A stretch of 64,000 bases of DNA from Dyella solisilvae (GTDB lineage: Bacteria > Pseudomonadota > Gammaproteobacteria > Xanthomonadales > Rhodanobacteraceae), in the NCBI RefSeq assembly GCF_003351225.1, contig NZ_QQSY01000001.1:996124-1060123 (forward strand). Reading direction: 5' to 3'. The notes beneath the pieces were generated by a model that had not been told where the DNA came from, made no database searches, and saw nothing but the letters and a program-made list of their open reading frames with translations. This document shows, one piece after another, positions 9,324 to 17,221 of this stretch (within the stretch, counting starts at the first letter, position 1; every line of letters begins with the position of its first letter). The translations under genes and the position numbers were made by a program.

Positions 9324-11542
9324 CACAGCGTCACCAGCAATGCATAGAGAGCCTGCAGCGCAGACGCCACATCGGCGGTCCAGCGGCGGGAGGCGGAAGC
9401 GTCCGACGTCACCGTGCGGCTGTCGTTGAGCTTGTTGGCGTCGAGCAGGATCTTTCCGTCCGGATCGAGTTCGGCCGACACCACCTTGGTCGGACGAGTG
9501 AACACGAAACGCGCCCATCGCCGATCGTCGTCCCAGTGCACGTCCTCGTGGCTGCCGTCGGCGAACGACACGCGCAACAGCTGCGGCGCCTGCGCGCCTT
9601 CACGCACCACCGTCACCGTGCCGCGCCACAGGAAAGGCCCGGGGCTGGCGGCGCCGGCGTGCGGATGCGTCTTCTCCCACGCGGCGCGCTGTTTGTCGAC
9701 GTCGTCGTCGCGATCGTCAGCGACGAGCTCGTGGCGTTCGCCCTGCTTGAGCCAGCTGCCGGCCAGCGGCAGCACTTCCTGGTTGTCGATCGAGGCGACG
9801 CGATCATCGATGTGCGCCGTGCCGTAGACGTACTGGTCGAAGATCTCATTGACCGCACGCGCGTTGCCGGAGACGTCGATCAGCGTGGCGCGCAGGTCCG
9901 CCACCGACGGATGGCGGAAATGCCAGCGCCGGTAATACTCGCGGAAGCCACGCTCCATCACGTCCTTGCCCAGGCGCTCCTCCAGGTCGTGCATGGCGGT
10001 GGCCGTGCGCGAATACACCGTGCCATAGCTGGTGCTGGAGTAGCGATCCCAGCTGTTCTGCCCGAGGGCGTCGTACGGGTGGGACAGGCCTGCATCAAGA
10101 CGCTCCATCGCGAATACGTCCATCGACGGGGTAATGCCCGCGCGGCGCAGCCAGGAGCTCGGCACGAGGATGCGCTGGTTGCGCTCGCGCAGCATGCGCT
10201 CGTCCCAGTATTCGTTCATGCCTTCGTCGAGCATGGGCTCCTCGAATTCGTTGGAGGCCAGCAATCCGTAGAAATAGCCATGGCCGAATTCATGGATGGT
10301 GACGAAGTCGATCTCCCACTGGTCCGCGGTCTGCGGATCGATGCGCGCAAACCCCTCGGCGGTGAAGAAGGTGGGGTACTCCATGCCGCCGGCCTCTTCC
10401 GCGTTGTACGGCGGCACGACGGCCGTGACCGTGCGATAGGGGTAGGCACCCAGCGTGTTGGAGAAATAGCTCAGTGAATCGAGCGTGGCCTTGAGCACGG
10501 GCTTCGCGCTGGCGGCGTACTCGGGCGGATAGATCACCCGCACCGCCACCTTGGGGCTGCCCGGCCCGCGCCATTCCGCATCCAGCGTCTTGTAGTCCTT
10601 GGCGGCAACCCAGGCGAAGTCGTGCACGTCACCCTGCACGAAGTGATAGGTCGTCTTGCCGTCGATCTCGTCAGGCTCGCCTTCGAGCGCGCCGACTGCG
10701 CCCACGGTGTAGTCCGAGGGCACCGTCAGGCGCACGTCGAAATTGCCGAAGTCGGCGTAGAACTCGCTGTTGAAGTGGAATTCGTGCGCGTTCCACTGCA
10801 CCTGGGTGGCGCCACGCTCGCCCGGCAGCTCCAGCACCGCGATCTTCGGAAACCACTGGCCAACCAGATTGAAGTTGCCCCACCAGCCGGTGCGCTCGAC
10901 CACGCGCGGCAACTGGCTGAGGAAGTCGATGTCCAGCGTGAGCGTGCCGCCGGGCGGCACCGGTTCGGCCAGGTCCACCCGCGCCACGGTCTGGTCGGTG
11001 GCTGGACCATCGTCGGGATGGACGAAGCTCCACTTCAGCGCGGTGTTGCCTTGCTGCACGCTCTTGAGGTCGATCCAGCCCCACTCGCCTTTCTTCAGTG
11101 CAGCCGCGCCGCGCGAATGGCCATGCGCGGTGAGCACGCTGCGTTCGGTGAAGAACGTGCTGCCTTCGTTCTGGAACGCGTTGAGATACAGGTGCAGGTA
11201 GATGCGGTCGACCGGACGGTCACTGCGGTTGCGCCAGCTCAGCTGTTCGTTGCCCTTGACGGTGTGCCGGGCCGCGTCCAGTTCGGCGTCGATGCGATAG
11301 CCGACCACGCGGTCCGACAAGGTCGCTTCGGCGCCGCTGCGCACGCCACCCCAGGCGTCGGCCGCGCTCGCCTCACGCGGAGCCGCGGCATGCGCCTTGG
11401 CCAAGGGGATCTCGGCAAGCGGCAGCGGCGCTGCGCTCGCGGCGGGTGCAGGCAGATCCTGCGCTTGCGATGCGAACGGCCATGCCAGACACCACGCCAT
11501 GGCCAGCCAGCAGGCGCGCCTGCCACCCCAGTGTTTCCCCAT
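9323..11542 (-). CDS. M1-family metallopeptidase, exported
   Basis: A 739-aa gluzincin with a signal peptide (AMAWCLAWPFASQAQ). The active site is IHEFGHGYF with the third zinc ligand in MLDEGMNEYW, giving HExxH-x18-E. The exopeptidase loop GGMEYPTF is the GAMEN equivalent. An N-terminal beta domain precedes the catalytic core, and the C terminus is long. It should remove N-terminal residues from peptides in the periplasm or outside the cell. ATG 11542 is preceded by a strong GGGGGAGGG and gives a proper signal peptide, so it is preferred over the longer frame. The downstream membrane-protein gene is coupled to it. Confidence 0.9.
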   Translation of the reverse strand: MGKHWGGRRACWLAMAWCLAWPFASQAQDLPAPAASAAPLPLAEIPLAKAHAAAPREASAADAWGGVRSGAEATLSDRVVGYRIDAELDAARHTVKGNEQLSWRNRSDRPVDRIYLHLYLNAFQNEGSTFFTERSVLTAHGHSRGAAALKKGEWGWIDLKSVQQGNTALKWSFVHPDDGPATDQTVARVDLAEPVPPGGTLTLDIDFLSQLPRVVERTGWWGNFNLVGQWFPKIAVLELPGERGATQVQWNAHEFHFNSEFYADFGNFDVRLTVPSDYTVGAVGALEGEPDEIDGKTTYHFVQGDVHDFAWVAAKDYKTLDAEWRGPGSPKVAVRVIYPPEYAASAKPVLKATLDSLSYFSNTLGAYPYRTVTAVVPPYNAEEAGGMEYPTFFTAEGFARIDPQTADQWEIDFVTIHEFGHGYFYGLLASNEFEEPMLDEGMNEYWDERMLRERNQRILVPSSWLRRAGITPSMDVFAMERLDAGLSHPYDALGQNSWDRYSSTSYGTVYSRTATAMHDLEERLGKDVMERGFREYYRRWHFRHPSVADLRATLIDVSGNARAVNEIFDQYVYGTAHIDDRVASIDNQEVLPLAGSWLKQGERHELVADDRDDDVDKQRAAWEKTHPHAGAASPGPFLWRGTVTVVREGAQAPQLLRVSFADGSHEDVHWDDDRRWARFVFTRPTKVVSAELDPDGKILLDANKLNDSRTVTSDASASRRWTADVASALQALYALLVTL

Positions 11543-11637
11543 ATGACCCTCCCCCGAAGGAACGCCCAGCGTGCGGCATCGACGCGGCGCGCTCCTATAG
11601 GCCAAAGGTCACGCTTCTGATGGGATGGGCCGGCGCC

Positions 11638-13272
11638 TCAGTACACCTCGCGGCGATAGCGCCTTTGCTCACGCAGGCGCTCGACGGCCTCATCGCCCAA
11701 CGTCTCACGCAGCACGGCATCCACACCAGGGGCCATACCGGCCAGGCTGCCGCAGACGTAAATGGCCGCGCCCTCGCCCACCCACTGCCGCAAGGTGTCG
11801 GCAGCATCGCGCAAACGGTCCTGCACATAGGCTGACGCCAGCCCATCGCGCGACCAGGCCAGGTCCAGCCGCGAAAGCATGCCTTGCCGCTGCCACGCCA
11901 AGATTTCCTCGCCGTGGTGGAAATCGCGGGATGACTGCCGCTCGCCGAACAGCAACCAGTTGCGCGCGTGGCCTCGCGCGATGCGCGCCTTGAGCAGCGC
12001 ACGCAATCCAGCCAGGCCCGTGCCGTTGCCGATCAGGATCAACGGGCACCCATCGCGCGGCGCATGGAAAGCCGGATGGCTGCGGATGCGCAGTGCGATC
12101 TCGCCCCCGACGGCGGCGTGCAAGGTCAGCCAGCCCGAGCCCAGCCCGAACGAACCATCGTCACGCTCCATGCGCCGCACCAGCAGATGCAGTGCGCCGT
12201 CGTCGGGAATCGAGGCGATGGAATACTCGCGATGCGGCAACGGCGACAGGCTGGCGACGATCGCCTGCGGCGTGCGGCCGGCGACTTCTTCCGGCGCAGG
12301 CAAGTGGCTGCCCGCGAGCCATTCGGCAAGGGAAGCGTGGCGCTGCTCATGCGAGACCACCACCTCGCCGTTGCATCCCGCTTGTTGCAACCAGCGCGCC
12401 ACGTCCTCCGCCGTGTGGCGCGGCCCGATCTCCACCAGATCGCCAGCCTGCCAGGTCGCCTCGCCATCGAGCGGACGCAACGCCAGGTGGAAACACGGGC
12501 CGCCGAGGCTGTCCGGATTGAGCAGCCGACGTTCGATCAGGCGCCAGCGCTGATACGCCGGACGCTCCCAGTCGGGCCCGTCGGTAGCGCCGGACAGCAG
12601 CGAAAGGTGATGCTGCCAGTGGCGCAAGGCGGCGGGATCGCCGTTATCAACTTCCACGGGATCGAATAGCGTCGTGGCGCCACCGCGCTGCAACCACTGC
12701 TGCAGGCGGCGACCAAAGCCGCAGAAGTCGTCGTAGGCGCTATCACCCAGCGCAAGCAGGCCGAACTGCAGCTGCCCCAATGCGACGTGCCCGTTCATCG
12801 GGCGCGTCACGAAACGTGCGGCGCTGTCCGGCGCGTCACCCTCGCCGGTGGTGCTCACCAGGAACAAGGCGCGGCGAGCCTGCGCCAACTGCGTGCCGTC
12901 GAGTTCGCCCAGCTCAATCAGCCGCACGGCCATGCCGGCCTGCTGCAGGCTGTCGGCGGTGCGCCTGGCCAACTCCTCGGCGGCGCCGGTCTGGCTGGCA
13001 AAGGCGATGAGCATCGTGTCCGCAGTCCATGCGAGGTCGCTCGATGCCGCTTGGGCGTGCCGCTCGCGCCGCCCCGACGTGCCCGCCACCAGCGCCAGCC
13101 AGAAGAACAGTACGAAGGCTGCAGCAAACCATCGGGACGCACCCGGCGCGCGCCACACCGACGCGTCGAGATGCCAGATACCCAATCCCACGATGACGCA
13201 GGCCAGCAGCGCCAACAGCGCGAGAGCGCCCCACGCGGGACGCGCGCCGTCGGATGCTACGTCGCGGCTCAT
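11638..13272 (-). CDS. Membrane-anchored NADPH flavoreductase (FMN + FAD), sulfite-reductase-alpha type
   Basis: A 544-aa diflavin reductase. Two N-terminal membrane helices (about residues 14-34 and 48-64) precede a flavodoxin domain (FASQTGAAEE at 91-100, STTGEGDAP at 140-148, ALGDSAYDDFCGFG at 174-187). It then has an FAD/NADPH module (REYSIAS at 348-354, IGNGTGLAG at 414-422, YVCGSLAGM at 505-513) and ends in an aromatic C terminus (RREVY) as in CysJ-type reductases. It would take electrons from NADPH in the cytoplasm to a membrane partner. It is the last gene of the PepSY-DUF2271-DUF4198-ApbE operon, and its start overlaps the apbE stop (ATGA). Confidence 0.9.
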   Translation of the reverse strand: MSRDVASDGARPAWGALALLALLACVIVGLGIWHLDASVWRAPGASRWFAAAFVLFFWLALVAGTSGRRERHAQAASSDLAWTADTMLIAFASQTGAAEELARRTADSLQQAGMAVRLIELGELDGTQLAQARRALFLVSTTGEGDAPDSAARFVTRPMNGHVALGQLQFGLLALGDSAYDDFCGFGRRLQQWLQRGGATTLFDPVEVDNGDPAALRHWQHHLSLLSGATDGPDWERPAYQRWRLIERRLLNPDSLGGPCFHLALRPLDGEATWQAGDLVEIGPRHTAEDVARWLQQAGCNGEVVVSHEQRHASLAEWLAGSHLPAPEEVAGRTPQAIVASLSPLPHREYSIASIPDDGALHLLVRRMERDDGSFGLGSGWLTLHAAVGGEIALRIRSHPAFHAPRDGCPLILIGNGTGLAGLRALLKARIARGHARNWLLFGERQSSRDFHHGEEILAWQRQGMLSRLDLAWSRDGLASAYVQDRLRDAADTLRQWVGEGAAIYVCGSLAGMAPGVDAVLRETLGDEAVERLREQRRYRREVY

Positions 13273-14258
13273 GAGGCCAGCACCTCGCCGAAGGCCGGCG
13301 ACAAGCGCTCTTCCAGGCCATCCGGTCCGTGCAGGAGGAACATCACGGCCAGATCGCGTGATCGCGCGTAGGCCATTCCCCGCTCCGGACCAAGCACAGT
13401 CATCAGCGTGCCCAGCGGATCGGCGTGCAGCGCATGGTCCGCCAGTACGCTGACCGACACCACGCGATGCGGCGACGGCTGCCCGGTGCGCGGATCGATG
13501 TGATGCGAATAGCGCACACCTTCCGTTTCGAAGTGGCGGCGATAGTTGCCCGACGTGGCGATGGCGCGATCGCTGAGCGACACCACCTGACTGAGTTGCT
13601 CCTGGCGCTCGACCGCTCCGGCGGCTGCGCCGGGACGTTCGATGCCAATACGCCAGGGCGAGCCGTCCGGCTTCCAGCCCCTCCCTTTCAGCTCGCCGCC
13701 CACTTCCACCAGCCATGCGTTCAGACCGACGCTGTCCAGGTACTGCCCCAGCAGGTCGACGCTATAGCCCTTGGCGATGGACGACAGATCCAGGTAGGCG
13801 CCGCCGGGTTGGCGGATGCTCCGCGTGGCCGCATCGAGCTTCAGTCGTGACCAGCCGACACGCTCGCGTACGTTCGCGATGTCCTGTGACGATGGCGGCT
13901 CACCGCGCGAACCGTCAGGCCCGAAACCCCACAGGTTGACCAGCGGCCCCACCGTGGGGTCGTAGGCGCCGTCGCTGTCGCGCGCCAACTGCAAGGCATG
14001 GCTCACCACCTCGAAGCATTCGGCCGGCAACACATGCCAGGCGCCGGCCGGCGCCCGGTTGAAACGCGACAGCGCCGACTGCGGCTGGTACGTGCTCATC
14101 TGCCCGTCGACGAGATCCAGCGTGCGCTGGATGCCGTCGCGCCAGGCCTGTACCGACAGTTCGCGCGGCAACACCACGCGCACCGACCAGGTGGTGCCCA
14201 TGGTGTGGCCATGCGTGGACTGCACCACGAGGTCACTCGACGAATTCATCAGGCGCAT
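13269..14258 (-). CDS. apbE: ApbE FAD:protein FMN transferase
   Basis: A 329-aa ApbE. HTMGTTWSVRV is at residues 18-28, followed by YDPTVGPLVNLWGFG, YLDLSSIAKGYSVD and VEVGGELKGRG. The metal-binding motif is HADPLGTLMTVLG (Asp and Thr retained). ApbE moves FMN from FAD onto Thr/Ser of a (S/T)GA(S/T)-type motif with Mg2+. Such a motif is present in the DUF2271 protein of this operon. The N terminus has no signal peptide or lipobox, unlike most periplasmic ApbE proteins, and an in-frame TAA (14277-14279) just upstream blocks any extension. It starts 18 bp after the DUF4198 stop. Confidence 0.92.
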   Translation of the reverse strand: MRLMNSSSDLVVQSTHGHTMGTTWSVRVVLPRELSVQAWRDGIQRTLDLVDGQMSTYQPQSALSRFNRAPAGAWHVLPAECFEVVSHALQLARDSDGAYDPTVGPLVNLWGFGPDGSRGEPPSSQDIANVRERVGWSRLKLDAATRSIRQPGGAYLDLSSIAKGYSVDLLGQYLDSVGLNAWLVEVGGELKGRGWKPDGSPWRIGIERPGAAAGAVERQEQLSQVVSLSDRAIATSGNYRRHFETEGVRYSHHIDPRTGQPSPHRVVSVSVLADHALHADPLGTLMTVLGPERGMAYARSRDLAVMFLLHGPDGLEERLSPAFGEVLAS

Positions 14259-14276
14259 GCCGTCCCGGTTCCCGCC

Positions 14277-15089
14277 TTACTGCGGCAGCACTTCCAGCGT
14301 TGCGGCATAAGACAGGCGACGCTGCTTGGCGGGCTTCACGCTGGCCTTGTCGTCCTGAGTGCTGGCGCTGATCCAGTACATGCCGGCGTGCGGCCAGCGC
14401 AGGCTGAACTTGCCGTCCTTGTCGGTGGTGACGTCCAGCTCATCCTGCGCGTTGCGGTAGCGCGTGGCGCCGGCGATGGCCGTGATCTTGAGGCCGGCCG
14501 CCGGCTTGCCATCGAGCAGCAACTGGAAGGTGGCCGGCTCATCCGCTGCGAGGTCGGTGAACGGCGTGATCGGCGCCAGCTCCAGGCCCTTGCCGCTGGG
14601 CTTGAGCGCGGCATCGCTCGGCTTGCCATTGGTGACGAAGGTTTCCACGCGGTTGATCGACTCGGACACCTCCACGTTCTTCGCGCCAGCCGGAATCTCC
14701 TTGGCCAGGTTCGCCGCTTCGCCGCGCCAGCGCTTCTTCTCGCCATTGAGCTCATAGCTGGCGAACAGCCCGCCATTGAATGCGGCGATCTTGTAGGTGC
14801 CCGACTGGGTGAGATGCACATCGAACACGCTACGGTACTGGCCGGTCGACGCGTTCTCCACCTTGGCCGTCTGGCCGTCCGGCGCGGTGACCACCACGCG
14901 CTCCAGCGCCACCGGCATGTGATCGGGATAGAACAGGTCGTTGGACACCGCCGCGTCCACGGTCACCCACGGGTCCGCGCCGGATACATCGGTGGCCGAC
15001 GGCAGCAGCCACAATTTGTGCGCCTGCGCCGCCAACGGCAACACGAGCGCCAGCGCCAGCGCGCTCCACTTCAAGGTTTGCTTCAACAT
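14277..15089 (-). CDS. Periplasmic DUF4198 protein
   Basis: A 270-aa exported protein. It has a signal peptide (ALALALVLPLAAQA), a mature N terminus beginning HKLWLLPS as in DUF4198 proteins (often tied to nickel/cobalt or iron transport), and a C-terminal beta-sandwich (LDGKPAAGLKITAIAGATRY, DKDGKFSLRWPHAGMYWI). I chose ATG 15089 because GGAG sits nine bases upstream and the signal peptide starts there; the ATG at 15110 overlaps the DUF2271 stop and would also work. Its role in the operon is unknown. A periplasmic metal- or ligand-binding partner is the likely idea. Confidence 0.85.
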   Translation of the reverse strand: MLKQTLKWSALALALVLPLAAQAHKLWLLPSATDVSGADPWVTVDAAVSNDLFYPDHMPVALERVVVTAPDGQTAKVENASTGQYRSVFDVHLTQSGTYKIAAFNGGLFASYELNGEKKRWRGEAANLAKEIPAGAKNVEVSESINRVETFVTNGKPSDAALKPSGKGLELAPITPFTDLAADEPATFQLLLDGKPAAGLKITAIAGATRYRNAQDELDVTTDKDGKFSLRWPHAGMYWISASTQDDKASVKPAKQRRLSYAATLEVLPQ

Positions 15090-15106
15090 GCGGGGACTCT
15101 CCATGT

Positions 15107-15622
15107 TCATGGGGCGAGCTCGAGCTTGATCGAACCCAGTTCGCTGCTGCCCTGGGCAGCCAGCTGCTGTGGAGTACTGGTGGGCCAGGTGAACGGGACG
15201 CGCACCACTTCGCGTCCGCCGACTTCACGCGCCGCCTCGACCACCAGTTCGTACTTGCCTGCCGGCAGTTGGCCCAGCGGCGCCTTGCCATGATGGAAGC
15301 TCAGCTTCTGCTCGCCGGCAGGGCGCGTGGCCCCGGATACGCCATCCACCGGCATCTGCAGATCGCGTCCGCCACGGCGCCACCACTGGCGCAGTTCCGG
15401 CAGCCATTTCGTACCCGCGCCCTCTTTCGATTCCTTCTGGGCGTACCACACGGCCAGCTGCGAGGCCACGCTATGGTCCTCGCGCTCGATCCACACCGCG
15501 GTGTAGGGCCGGTGATACTCGGCCACGTCCAGTTGTGGAATTTGCACGGTGACATTCAGGTCGGCCGCCACGACGGGCGCGGCCAGCAGCATCGCGGGAA
15601 GAGTGAGAGTGAGACGGCGCAT
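15107..15622 (-). CDS. DUF2271 periplasmic protein with flavinylation motif
   Basis: A 171-aa exported protein. After a signal peptide (LTLPAMLLAAPVVAA) comes a beta-rich DUF2271 domain: YTAVWIEREDH, SQLAVWYAQK, LRQWWRRGG, then DGVSGATRPAGEQ. SGAT at residues 96-99 matches the (S/T)GA(S/T) FMN-attachment motif used by ApbE in NqrC/RnfG proteins, with Thr99 as the predicted acceptor. apbE lies in the same operon. I infer a periplasmic FMN electron carrier between the PepSY membrane protein and a terminal acceptor. It starts 20 bp after the PepSY stop. Confidence 0.85.
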   Translation of the reverse strand: MRRLTLTLPAMLLAAPVVAADLNVTVQIPQLDVAEYHRPYTAVWIEREDHSVASQLAVWYAQKESKEGAGTKWLPELRQWWRRGGRDLQMPVDGVSGATRPAGEQKLSFHHGKAPLGQLPAGKYELVVEAAREVGGREVVRVPFTWPTSTPQQLAAQGSSELGSIKLELAP

Positions 15623-15642
15623 GGATTCCTTCGCTTCCGGCG

Positions 15643-16302
15643 TCAATGGACAAAGATCAGGATCAGGATCAACGGCAGCACCAGGCCAAAGGCCACCAGC
15701 GGCCAGGTGGCGCCGCGCTTGGCGGCGTGCATCTTCAACAGCAGCAGGCCGGTGACGGAGAAAACCACGCAGGCCAACGCGAACACATCGATGAACCACC
15801 CCCACGCCGGACCGGCATGTCGGCCCTTGTGCAGGTCATTGAGATAGGCGACGAGGCCGCGCGTGCTGCGCTCGTATTCGACCTTGCCGGTGGCGCGATC
15901 GATGCTCAGCCAGGCGTCGCCACCGGGGCGCGGCATCGACACGTAGATCTCGTCGCCCGACCAGTCGCCGGTGCGACCGGCCACATCGACGTCGATGGCG
16001 CCGCTCAACCAATCCGTCACGACCGCAGGCAACGCCACGCCCTTGCGCTCGTCCTCCCCTCCCACCATCTGCAGGAGCGGCGCCGGCAGCTGCGCAAGGC
16101 GGTGGATGGTTTGGGCCTTCGCCTCGATCTGGCCGGCGTGGTTGAGGGTGAAACCGGTCAGCGCGAACAGCAGCATGCCCACCAGGCACAACGCCGCGCT
16201 GATCCAGTGCCACTGATGCAGTTGCTTCAGCCAGAACGCCCTCTGCGGTCCGCCCCGGTGGATGCTGCGCTGGTTTTGGTACGGCGCCGCCGCTGGTTCC
16301 AT
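15643..16302 (-). CDS. PepSY-associated transmembrane protein, putative electron conduit
   Basis: A 219-aa PepSY_TM-type protein. The first membrane helix, about residues 31-50, is flanked by His residues (LKQLHQWHWIS, then LNHAG). A periplasmic PepSY-like domain follows (VALPAVVTDWL, DWSGDEIYVSM, WLSIDRATGKVEYERS), then a His-containing YLNDLHKGRHAGPAWG segment and two more helices. The paired His residues suit heme b ligation across the membrane, as in ferric-siderophore reductases of the FoxB type. It is the first gene of a five-gene operon and sits next to a Fur-box-like site. ATG 16302 is chosen because the upstream frame lacks homology. Confidence 0.87.
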   Translation of the reverse strand: MEPAAAPYQNQRSIHRGGPQRAFWLKQLHQWHWISAALCLVGMLLFALTGFTLNHAGQIEAKAQTIHRLAQLPAPLLQMVGGEDERKGVALPAVVTDWLSGAIDVDVAGRTGDWSGDEIYVSMPRPGGDAWLSIDRATGKVEYERSTRGLVAYLNDLHKGRHAGPAWGWFIDVFALACVVFSVTGLLLLKMHAAKRGATWPLVAFGLVLPLILILIFVH

Positions 16303-16448
16303 GCCGTGTCTTCCGTGCGTAGCCTGTCTGTGCGCCAAGCGCCGGGCGGCCTTGCAACGAAGACGCGCACACGCTGTCCCAGCACCCGGCCAGGGCGCTA
16401 AGCTGCCTTCTCGGGCGGCCTTCCCTGACATGAGCTGGCATGTTGCCA

Positions 16449-16471
16449 TAAATGAGAATCACTCGCAATTT
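16449..16471. promoter_or_regulatory. Putative Fur box
   Basis: The sequence around AATGAGAATCACTCGCAATT (16451-16470) matches 12 of 19 positions of the Fur consensus, including the core TGAxAATCA. It lies between the divergent PepSY operon and the response-regulator gene, so it could repress either or both under iron sufficiency. Confidence 0.5.
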
Positions 16472-16531
16472 CGTCATCCCAGCTCCCGTGCCGCCACACC
16501 CCGCGGCCACGCGCCCCCACCGGACACCTGC

Positions 16532-17221
16532 ATGCGAATCTTGATTGCCGAGGACGACCCCTCCATTGCCGCCGGCGTGAGCGCCTCGCTGCGCCAGGGC
16601 GGCCATGCGGTGGACAGCGTCACCGATGGCGCGAAGGCCGATGCGGCCCTGCGCGACACCCCGTATGACCTGCTGATCCTGGATCTGGGTCTGCCCAATC
16701 TCGATGGCGCCGACGTGCTGCAGCGCCTGCGCAAGCGCGGCACGGGCCTGCCGGTGCTGGTGATCACCGCGCGCGAGGGTTTGCGCGAACGCGTGCGCGT
16801 GCTCGACCTGGGCGCGGACGACTACCTGGTCAAGCCGTTCGCGCTGGCCGAGTTCGAGGCGCGCGTGCGCGCCCTGCTGCGTCGCTACACCGCGCAGGGC
16901 GCGCCGGAGCTGACCATCGGCCGCCTGCGCCTGGACCTGCCCGGCCATCGCGCCTGGATCGACGACACGCCGCTGGAACTCACCGCGCGCGAATTCGGCC
17001 TGCTCGAAGCGCTGGCCGCGCGCCCCGACCGGGTCACCAGTCGCGCGCAACTCGTCGAGGCACTGTGCAGCTGGGACGAAGAGCTGACCGACAACGGCCT
17101 GGACATCGCCATCTACCGGCTGCGCCGCAAGCTGGTCGACTCGGGCACGCAGGTGCGCACCATCCGCGGCCTGGGCTACCTGCTCGAGGAAGTGAAGGAA
17201 GGCAAGGAATCCAACGCATGA
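16532..17221 (+). CDS. OmpR/PhoB-family response regulator
   Basis: A 229-aa regulator. The receiver domain has the acidic pair EDD at residues 7-9, phospho-acceptor Asp51 in LLILDLGLPN, ITAREG and LVKPF. The winged-helix output domain covers residues 125-229 (LTAREFGLLEALA, DIAIYRLRRKL, TIRGLGYLL). The sequence resembles the QseB/PmrA/TctD group. The start ATGCGAATC at 16532 sits at the conserved domain boundary. Its stop overlaps the kinase ATG (ATGA at 17218-17221). It is divergent from the iron/flavin operon across a Fur-box-like site. Confidence 0.93.
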   Translation: MRILIAEDDPSIAAGVSASLRQGGHAVDSVTDGAKADAALRDTPYDLLILDLGLPNLDGADVLQRLRKRGTGLPVLVITAREGLRERVRVLDLGADDYLVKPFALAEFEARVRALLRRYTAQGAPELTIGRLRLDLPGHRAWIDDTPLELTAREFGLLEALAARPDRVTSRAQLVEALCSWDEELTDNGLDIAIYRLRRKLVDSGTQVRTIRGLGYLLEEVKEGKESNA

